Below, in pieces: positions 39,181 to 48,144 of a DNA stretch of 48,144 nucleotides. Positions within the stretch are counted from its first letter, which is position 1. The number at the start of each line of letters is the position of its first letter. The position numbers and the translations under genes are program-made. The notes under the pieces are model-generated. The model was not told where the DNA came from, ran no database searches, and saw nothing but the letters and a program-made list of their open reading frames with translations. Origin of the DNA: Sphingobium sp. (GTDB lineage: Bacteria > Pseudomonadota > Alphaproteobacteria > Sphingomonadales > Sphingomonadaceae); contig JACESO010000010.1 of NCBI GenBank assembly GCA_013911745.1, forward strand, positions 1 to 48,144, given 5' to 3'.

Positions 39181-39939
39181 ATGGCCACCGCCGCCAAACA
39201 CCCCGCTATGACCCCCGCCGAATGGGAAGCCCGCCAGCAGCTCGCCGCCTGCTACCGCATCTTCGACCATATGGGCTGGTCCGAACTCATCTACAACCAC
39301 ATCACCGTGCGCGTGCCGGGGGAAGATCACGCCTTCCTCATCAACCCCTTCGGTCTCAGCTATGCGGAGGTACGCGCGTCCAACCTCGTCAAGATCGACA
39401 TCGACGGGCAGGTGCTGGACGGCAGCCCCTATCCGGTCAACCGCGCCGGCTTCACCCAGCACAGCGTCTTCCACCGCCATCTGCCAGACGCGCATTGCAT
39501 CATCCACACCCACACGACCGCCGGCATGGCCGTCAGCGCCTGCGCGGAAGGACTGCGCCCGATCAGCTTCTATGCGGCCGCCTTCATCGGCCGGATCGCG
39601 CATCATGATTTCGAGGGCGTGACGATCCGGCCGGAGGAAGGCAAGCGGCTGATCGCCAATCTGGGCGACAAGCGCGTCATGCTGCTGCGCAATCATGGTA
39701 CGCTGGTGATGGCGCCCACCCTACCCGAAGCGTTCCTGAAACACTGGCTGCTCCAGCGCGCCTGCGAGATTCAGGTGGCGGCGGGCTCGGCGGGCACGCC
39801 GATGAACATCCCGCTCGAGGTGATCGCCGTGCATCAGCGCGACCTGGCCGGCGTCCAGCTGCCCACCGGGCCGGGCGTTCCCGACTTTCAGGCGATGGTG
39901 CGCACCATCGACCGGATCGATCCGAGCTGGCGGGACTAG
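39181..39939 (+). CDS. Class II aldolase/adducin family protein
   Basis: A 252-aa protein of the class II aldolase/adducin fold, which uses Zn2+ for retro-aldol or epimerase chemistry. The predicted metal histidines are in IIHTHTTAGMA (His109, His111) and LLRNHGTLVM (His172), and ELIYNHITVRVP is the family N-terminal motif. The substrate is not known; homologues in alphaproteobacteria are often left as family members only. AGGAG-AAGG precedes ATG 39181. It converges on the oxoprolinase gene after 17 bases. Confidence 0.92.
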   Translation: MATAAKHPAMTPAEWEARQQLAACYRIFDHMGWSELIYNHITVRVPGEDHAFLINPFGLSYAEVRASNLVKIDIDGQVLDGSPYPVNRAGFTQHSVFHRHLPDAHCIIHTHTTAGMAVSACAEGLRPISFYAAAFIGRIAHHDFEGVTIRPEEGKRLIANLGDKRVMLLRNHGTLVMAPTLPEAFLKHWLLQRACEIQVAAGSAGTPMNIPLEVIAVHQRDLAGVQLPTGPGVPDFQAMVRTIDRIDPSWRD

Positions 39940-39956
39940 CGCAGCAGGGTCGAGCG

Positions 39957-43520
<3,564 letters not shown>

Positions 43521-43714
43521 GGCGGGGGTGATGGCCTCGGCTCGTCCGATTGGCAAGGCATGTCGTCGCTGCACCGCAGCAAGAGCGAGTGCGCCGTTAA
43601 CCATGGAAGTCCCTGCAAATCCGCCGATTTTTCTGGCGCACCCGGCAAAAATCTGATACTAAAATGTCACTTCGGGTAAGTGTTTGCATAAAAGTGTAAA
43701 TTTAGGAGAGTTGG

Positions 43715-43870
43715 ATGGCTGTTCTGGGGCAGGCCGTTTCTGCACAAGGCGATTATGATCACCGGTACGAAGATGTCTCCGGCGTGATGCGGGCTTTGCC
43801 GCTCGCGCTGGTGTTCAGCGCGGGCTTGTGGGCCGCCAGCGCCGCCTGCCTCTTTGGCTTCATCGGTTGA
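43715..43870 (+). CDS. 51-aa hypothetical membrane protein
   Basis: An unrecognised small protein: MAVLGQAVSAQGDYDHRYEDVSGVMRALPLALVF followed by SAGLWAASAACLFGFIG. A clean AGGAG lies 8 bases before the ATG, preceded by an AT-rich stretch that looks like a promoter region. The first 27 residues are polar and the rest forms one membrane span, predicting a single-pass protein. It lies 85 bases upstream of the CHASE3 kinase in the same direction. Coding evidence: ribosome site, hydropathy and codon use like its neighbours. Confidence 0.6.
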   Translation: MAVLGQAVSAQGDYDHRYEDVSGVMRALPLALVFSAGLWAASAACLFGFIG

Positions 43871-43955
43871 CGGCGGCCACCCGGACGCCTTTTGGCAAGT
43901 AAAGCAAGGACAAGTCGCTTGCCCTGAGGCGGCGAATGACTCATGACGTTGCGCC

Positions 43956-45836
43956 ATGCCTGCCCTGCGTCCTGAACGATCCGTCGTCATTCTGTTGCTT
44001 GCACTCGCGGTCGTGATGATCGCGGTCGGGGGGACGCTGTGGCTTTACACCGGCCAGCAGGCCGAGGCGGCATGGGTGCGCCACACCCTGCGGGTGGAAA
44101 ATCGCCTCTCCATGCTGCTGTCCCGCGCGCAGGCGGCGGAAAGCGCCCAGCGCGGCTTCCTCCTGACGCGGAAGGACGATTTTCTCGGTTCCTACGAGGA
44201 ATTCCGCGCGACCTGGCGGGATGAAGTGCGCGAGCTGCAGGCCGACGTCAGCGACAATCCCGAACAGTTCCGCTCGCTTGAGAAGGTGGCGGCGCTGATC
44301 GACCGGCGCGTACAACGGCTGCAGACCAACATAGAGGCGCGACGCGCGGGGCGGCAACCCGACTCCACCGTTCTGCTGCAGGGGCTGGTGCTGATGTCGA
44401 GCATCCGGGCCGAAATCGCCAGGATGAAGGCGCGCGAGGAGCAATTGCTGCGCACCCGTTCGATGCAGGCGGGGCGGTTGAGCGCCATGGTCACGGCCGG
44501 CCTGCTGCTGAGCGCCGCGCTCGTCATCGTCCTGGGGTTGATGGCCCTGCGCACCGCCCAGCGCCGCGTTACCGAAGCGGTGGAAAGCCGCGAGGCGCTG
44601 CAGAGCGCCAACGACCGGCTGATTGCCGAAGCGGAGGAGCGCGAAGCGGCGCAGGCGCAACTCCGTCAGGTGCAGAAAATGGAATCCATCGGCCAGCTGA
44701 CCGGCGGCATCGCGCATGATTTCAACAACATGCTCGCCATCGTCATCGGGTCGCTCGACATGGCGAAGCGGCGGCTGGGCGAAGATGGCGATCCGCGCAT
44801 CGCCCGCGGCATAGACAATGCGGCGGAAGGGGCACAGCGCGCCGCGCAGCTCACCGCCCGCCTGCTCGCCTTCTCCCGCCAGCAGCCGCTCGACCCGCAA
44901 CCGACCGACGTCAACAAGCTGGTGGGCGGCATGTCCGAACTGCTGCGCCGCACGATCGGGGAAGATGTGCGCGTCGAATCCGTGCTCGCCGGCGGCCTCT
45001 GGCGCGCCAGCATCGACGCCAACCAGCTGGAAAGCGCGATCCTGAACCTGTGCGTCAATGCGCGGGATGCGATGCCGGGCGGCGGCCACCTGACGATCGA
45101 AACCGGCAACGCCCATCTCGACGATGCCTATGCCGCCGCGCATGCGGACGTTTCGCCAGGCCAATATGTGATGGTGTCGGTGACCGACACCGGCACCGGC
45201 ATGCCGCCGCATGTGGTGGAGCGCGCCTTCGACCCCTTCTTCACCACCAAGGGGGTGGGCAAGGGTACTGGCCTCGGCCTCAGCCAGGTGTTCGGCTTCG
45301 TCAAGCAATCGCACGGCCATGTCAAAATCTATTCGGAGCCGGACGAAGGCACGACGATCAAGATCTACCTGCCGCGTCATTATGGCGCGGAGCTGGGCAC
45401 CGGCTATGCCGCCCCCGCATCCGACAGCCTGCCGCGCGCCCGCGACGAGGAGATCGTCCTGGTGGTGGAGGATGAGGAACGTGTCCGCCATATGTCCGTC
45501 GATTCGCTGCGCGAATTGGGCTATACCGTGGTACAGGCGTCGGACGGCGAGCAGGCGCTGGAGATGCTGACGATCCAGCCGCGCATCGACATGCTGTTCA
45601 CCGACATCGTCATGCCCGGCATCAATGGCCGCGAGCTTGCCGACCGGGCGCAGGCGCAGCGGCCGGGCCTCAAAATCCTCTACACCACCGGATATACTCG
45701 CAACGCCATCGTCCATAACGGTATGCTGGATCCCGGCCTCGCCTTCCTGCCCAAGCCCTTCACGCTGGACCAGCTGGCGATGAAGGTACGACAGGTTCTC
45801 GACGGGGCCAGCGACGGGGACGGGGCGGGGACCTGA
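43956..45836 (+). CDS. Hybrid sensor histidine kinase with CHASE3-type sensor
   Basis: A 626-aa membrane kinase. Two membrane helices (about 8-31 and 177-198) bracket a periplasmic CHASE3-like helical domain ([31 protein letters not shown]). The cytoplasmic part has a coiled coil, phospho-acceptor His254 in [16 protein letters not shown], ATPase boxes ([38 protein letters not shown]) and a C-terminal receiver with Asp550 in [13 protein letters not shown]. It has no output domain, so it must relay to a separate partner. The H-box resembles that of CckA in this window, but the sensor differs. Confidence 0.93.
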   Translation: MPALRPERSVVILLLALAVVMIAVGGTLWLYTGQQAEAAWVRHTLRVENRLSMLLSRAQAAESAQRGFLLTRKDDFLGSYEEFRATWRDEVRELQADVSDNPEQFRSLEKVAALIDRRVQRLQTNIEARRAGRQPDSTVLLQGLVLMSSIRAEIARMKAREEQLLRTRSMQAGRLSAMVTAGLLLSAALVIVLGLMALRTAQRRVTEAVESREALQSANDRLIAEAEEREAAQAQLRQVQKMESIGQLTGGIAHDFNNMLAIVIGSLDMAKRRLGEDGDPRIARGIDNAAEGAQRAAQLTARLLAFSRQQPLDPQPTDVNKLVGGMSELLRRTIGEDVRVESVLAGGLWRASIDANQLESAILNLCVNARDAMPGGGHLTIETGNAHLDDAYAAAHADVSPGQYVMVSVTDTGTGMPPHVVERAFDPFFTTKGVGKGTGLGLSQVFGFVKQSHGHVKIYSEPDEGTTIKIYLPRHYGAELGTGYAAPASDSLPRARDEEIVLVVEDEERVRHMSVDSLRELGYTVVQASDGEQALEMLTIQPRIDMLFTDIVMPGINGRELADRAQAQRPGLKILYTTGYTRNAIVHNGMLDPGLAFLPKPFTLDQLAMKVRQVLDGASDGDGAGT

Positions 45837-45932
45837 CCGGCGGCGGCCGCCATCTGGGGGACAGCCATGCCCTTTTGGTCAGGCTTGATGCAGATCATGG
45901 ACAGAAGCGCGCACTGAACATATCAGGAACGA

Positions 45933-47177
45933 ATGACGCAGCTTTCCACCCGGCAAAAGCTGGAAATCCTCGCCGACGCGGCAAAATATGACGCGTCCTG
46001 CGCCTCGTCCGGCACGGCGAAGCGCGACAGTCGCGGGGGCAAGGGCATCGGCTCGACCGAAGGCATGGGCATCTGCCACGCCTATGCGCCCGACGGTCGC
46101 TGCATCTCCCTGCTCAAGATATTGCTGACGAACAGCTGCATCTTCGATTGCCATTATTGCATCAACCGCCGGTCGAGCGACGTGCGCCGGGCCCGCTTCA
46201 CCGCGCGCGAGGTGGTGGACCTGACGCTCAACTTCTATCGCCGCAACTATATCGAGGGTCTGTTCCTTTCCTCGGGGATCATCCGCTCCTCCGACTATAC
46301 GATGGAGCAATTGGTGGAGGTCGCGCGATCGCTGCGCGAGGATCATGATTTCCGCGGTTACATCCACCTCAAGACTATCCCGGACGCCGACCCCGGATTG
46401 CTGAACTTGGCAGGGCTCTATGCCGACCGCCTCTCCATCAATGTCGAACTGCCGACCGAAGGGGGTTTGAAGCGCCTCGCGCCGGAAAAGGATGGCGGTC
46501 GGATCGAGGGCGCCATGGGCCAGCTCAGGAACGAGATCGAGGACAAGAAGGACGCCCGAAAGAAATATCGCCACGCCCCCCGCTTCGCCCCTGCGGGACA
46601 ATCGACGCAGATGATCGTGGGGGCGGACGCGGCCGACGACCGCGCTATCATCGCGCGCGCCAGCACGCTCTACGACCGGCATCGCCTCCGCCGCGTCTAT
46701 TACAGCGCCTTCTCCCCAATCCCCTCGCCCAGCGCCGTGTTGCCGCTCAAGCGCCCGCCCCTGATGCGCGAACATCGGCTCTACCAATCCGACTGGATGA
46801 TCCGCTTCTACGGCTATGACGCGGGCGAAATCGCGGCCGCGACCGATCGGGCGACCGGATGCCTGCCGCTCGACATCGATCCCAAGCTCGCCTGGGCGCT
46901 GAACCACCGCGCCGCCTTCCCCGTGGACGTGAACCGCGCACCGCGCGAAGCGCTGCTGCGCGTGCCCGGCCTTGGCGTGAAGGCGGTCGACCGCATCCTG
47001 CTGAGCCGCCGCCATCGCCGGCTGCGGCTGGACGATGTCGCGCGGCTCACCACCTCCATCCGCAAGCTGCGGCCCTTCCTGATCGCCGCCGACTGGCGTC
47101 CGCTGGCGCTCACCGACCGGGCCGACCTGCGCACGCGCCTCGCGCCCCCCGCGCGCCAGCTCGACCTCTTCACATAA
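45933..47177 (+). CDS. Putative DNA modification/repair radical SAM protein
   Basis: A 414-aa radical SAM protein of the family usually found linked to a uracil-DNA-glycosylase-like (UdgX-type) gene. The iron-sulfur cysteines are in NSCIFDCHYCINRR (Cys69, Cys73, Cys76; CxxxCxxC), followed by EGLFLSSGI and the NVELPTEGG barrel segment. The C-terminal 100 residues contain a helix-hairpin-helix DNA-binding motif (REALLRVPGLGVKAVDRILL). The reaction is not established. AGGA precedes ATG 45933. The expected UDG-type partner does not follow in this window. Confidence 0.85.
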   Translation: MTQLSTRQKLEILADAAKYDASCASSGTAKRDSRGGKGIGSTEGMGICHAYAPDGRCISLLKILLTNSCIFDCHYCINRRSSDVRRARFTAREVVDLTLNFYRRNYIEGLFLSSGIIRSSDYTMEQLVEVARSLREDHDFRGYIHLKTIPDADPGLLNLAGLYADRLSINVELPTEGGLKRLAPEKDGGRIEGAMGQLRNEIEDKKDARKKYRHAPRFAPAGQSTQMIVGADAADDRAIIARASTLYDRHRLRRVYYSAFSPIPSPSAVLPLKRPPLMREHRLYQSDWMIRFYGYDAGEIAAATDRATGCLPLDIDPKLAWALNHRAAFPVDVNRAPREALLRVPGLGVKAVDRILLSRRHRRLRLDDVARLTTSIRKLRPFLIAADWRPLALTDRADLRTRLAPPARQLDLFT

Positions 47178-47252
47178 ACGTCATTTTGCGGTTGATTGCC
47201 GCGCCGACTCGTGAAATTCTCGCATCAGGGTCTTTTGAAGGAGGATGGGGTC

Positions 47253-47603
47253 TTGGCGACCGCACTTGGCAACGGCGCGCATTCGCGCAAGAGCTTCGCC
47301 AAACGCATCAGCTCGCATCTCGCCGCTGCGCTGGTCGTCTTCTGCCTCCTGCAAATCGGCATCGTCGCGAAGATGGGCGGATCGCTCGTCCTGCACCTCG
47401 GCATCGTCATCGCCATCGGCGGCTTCGCGGTCGCGGCGCGGGGACTCGAACATCGCTGGCAGATGCTGGAGCAGGGCGGCCTGTCGCAGGGCGGCCTCAT
47501 CGTGCGCTTCCGCCGCGATGTCGTGCAGCTCTGGGCCGCCAGCCTGCTTGGCGCGCTGCTCTGGATCCCCGTCGGCATCATCTACCGCTTCCTCTTCGGG
47601 TAG
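47253..47603 (+). CDS. Hypothetical small membrane protein
   Basis: A 116-aa protein with three predicted membrane segments (HLAAALVVFCLLQIGIVA, LVLHLGIVIAIGGFAVAA and LWAASLLGALLWIPVGIIYRFLF). TTG 47253 follows a strong AAGGAGG 8 bases upstream; the frame is open back to 47196 but lacks a better start. I do not recognise the family. It sits between the radical SAM gene and the hemerythrin gene in one direction. Confidence 0.7.
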   Translation: MATALGNGAHSRKSFAKRISSHLAAALVVFCLLQIGIVAKMGGSLVLHLGIVIAIGGFAVAARGLEHRWQMLEQGGLSQGGLIVRFRRDVVQLWAASLLGALLWIPVGIIYRFLFG

Positions 47604-47630
47604 GCTCGGACCCAATCGGGCGCGCCCACG

Positions 47631-47655
47631 TTCTCCTTGGCTGGAACAAGGAGGA
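47631..47655 (+). promoter_or_regulatory. Hairpin over the hemerythrin ribosome site
   Basis: TTCTCCTTG (47631-47639) can pair with CAAGGAGGA (47647-47655; one G-U) around the 7-base loop GCTGGAA. The 3' arm contains AAGGAGG, the ribosome site for ATG 47662. It could limit translation until opened by temperature, a small RNA or a protein; this is inference. Confidence 0.5.
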
Positions 47656-47661
47656 ACCCCC

Positions 47662-48126
47662 ATGGCCGACGCCACCATCTTCGATCGCCTCAAGCAGGAT
47701 CATGACAGCCATCGCCAGCTCTTCGCCAAGATGGACGAAGCGAAGGACGATGCCGACCGCCTGGAAAAGCTGTTCGCCCAGTTCAAGGTCGAGGTAAAAG
47801 CCCACGCCGCCGCCGAGGAGGAAACGCTCTACGCCACCATGCTTGCCCGCCCCGACCTGCGCGAAGACGCCCAGCACAGCGTGTCCGAGCATAAGGAGAT
47901 CGAGGATTATCTGGAGGAGATGGAGGAGCAGGAATTCAACGGCCAGGACTGGCGCGAAACCTTCGCCCAGCTCAAGAAGCGCTACCTCCACCATATCGAG
48001 GAGGAGGAAGAGGAGATGTTCCCGGACGCCGCCAAGGACTTGACCGACGAGGAGGAACGGACGCTGGGCGAGCGTTTCGCCGAACGCAAGCCCGCCGAGC
48101 TGGAACGCGCGCAGGCGGAGGACTAG
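47662..48126 (+). CDS. Hemerythrin domain-containing protein
   Basis: A 154-aa four-helix hemerythrin-like protein with di-iron ligand candidates His14/His17 (LKQDHDSHRQ), His48 and Glu52 (KAHAAAEEE), His77 (SEHKEIED) and His110/His111 followed by Glu (YLHHIEEEEEEMFPD). The very acidic run EEEEEE is notable. Such proteins bind O2 or NO or store iron; the function here is not assigned. The gene ends 18 bases before the window edge and is complete. Confidence 0.9.
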   Translation: MADATIFDRLKQDHDSHRQLFAKMDEAKDDADRLEKLFAQFKVEVKAHAAAEEETLYATMLARPDLREDAQHSVSEHKEIEDYLEEMEEQEFNGQDWRETFAQLKKRYLHHIEEEEEEMFPDAAKDLTDEEERTLGERFAERKPAELERAQAED

Positions 48127-48144
48127 GTCGCCGCCGCGCCAGCC

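Noticed and set aside
47643-47647. GGAAC as an EcfG-type -35 element before the hemerythrin gene
   Set aside because: Only 15 bases from the start codon, leaving no room for a -10 and leader.
47245-47661. Upstream extension of the hemerythrin frame to 47245
   Set aside because: It overlaps a better membrane-protein frame; a strong ribosome site and domain start fix ATG 47662.

Overview
The window is a GC-rich (mostly about 65%), densely packed bacterial chromosome segment. Gene content and order point to an alphaproteobacterium of the Sphingomonadaceae (Sphingobium/Sphingomonas type): a cckA-DUF2062-smpB-dapA run, a ctaC-ctaD-ctaB-(45-aa membrane protein)-ctaG-ctaE-surf1-thrC run, a recA with a GAAC-N7-GAAC SOS box, and a soluble PPK2. 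The genus is inferred from family resemblance, not from a marker gene. I saw no rRNA, tRNA, CRISPR, integrase, transposase or IS element.

Layout. 1-7.1 kb: the 5' part of recJ on the minus strand, then the overlapping outer-membrane assembly pair tamA-tamB. 7.1-9.9 kb: a transglutaminase-like protease, recA with terminator and SOS operator, and a single-domain response regulator. 10.0-11.6 kb: an AT-richer island with two overlapping genes that I read as a toxin with a restriction-endonuclease-like C-terminus and its immunity protein; this is the strongest candidate for an undescribed system. 11.6-16.0 kb: the cell-cycle hybrid kinase CckA, a DUF2062 membrane protein, SmpB and DapA. 16.1-20.4 kb: a soluble lytic transglycosylase, a palindromic intergenic repeat, GreB, a 61-aa FlbD-like protein and a membrane-free CBS-type chemoreceptor. 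20.5-27.4 kb: PPK2, AspRS, RNase D, an I78 inhibitor-like lipoprotein, an NTF2-like protein, an RlmI-like methyltransferase and threonine synthase. 27.5-33.6 kb: the aa3-type cytochrome c oxidase locus with its haem and copper assembly factors. 33.8-37.6 kb: pyrE-pdxJ-acpS-lepB and an AI-2E family permease. 37.7-39.0 kb: a hypothetical protein, an FKBP isomerase and rpsU. 39.2-43.5 kb: a class II aldolase-like protein facing a fused 5-oxoprolinase/hydantoinase. 43.7-48.1 kb: an unlisted 51-aa membrane protein, a CHASE3-type hybrid kinase, a DNA-repair-type radical SAM protein, a small membrane protein and a hemerythrin.

Most of the window is housekeeping. Several genes overlap by 1-8 bases (tamA/tamB, toxin/immunity, smpB/DUF2062, ctaB/45-aa protein/ctaG, rnd-lipoprotein-NTF2 cluster, acpS/lepB), which suggests translational coupling. 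Four starts (toxin, ppk2, ctaC, hemerythrin) lie beside inverted repeats that could mask the ribosome binding site or start codon. Long open frames opposite tamA, the oxidase genes, the oxoprolinase and others are high-GC antisense shadows and are left out.
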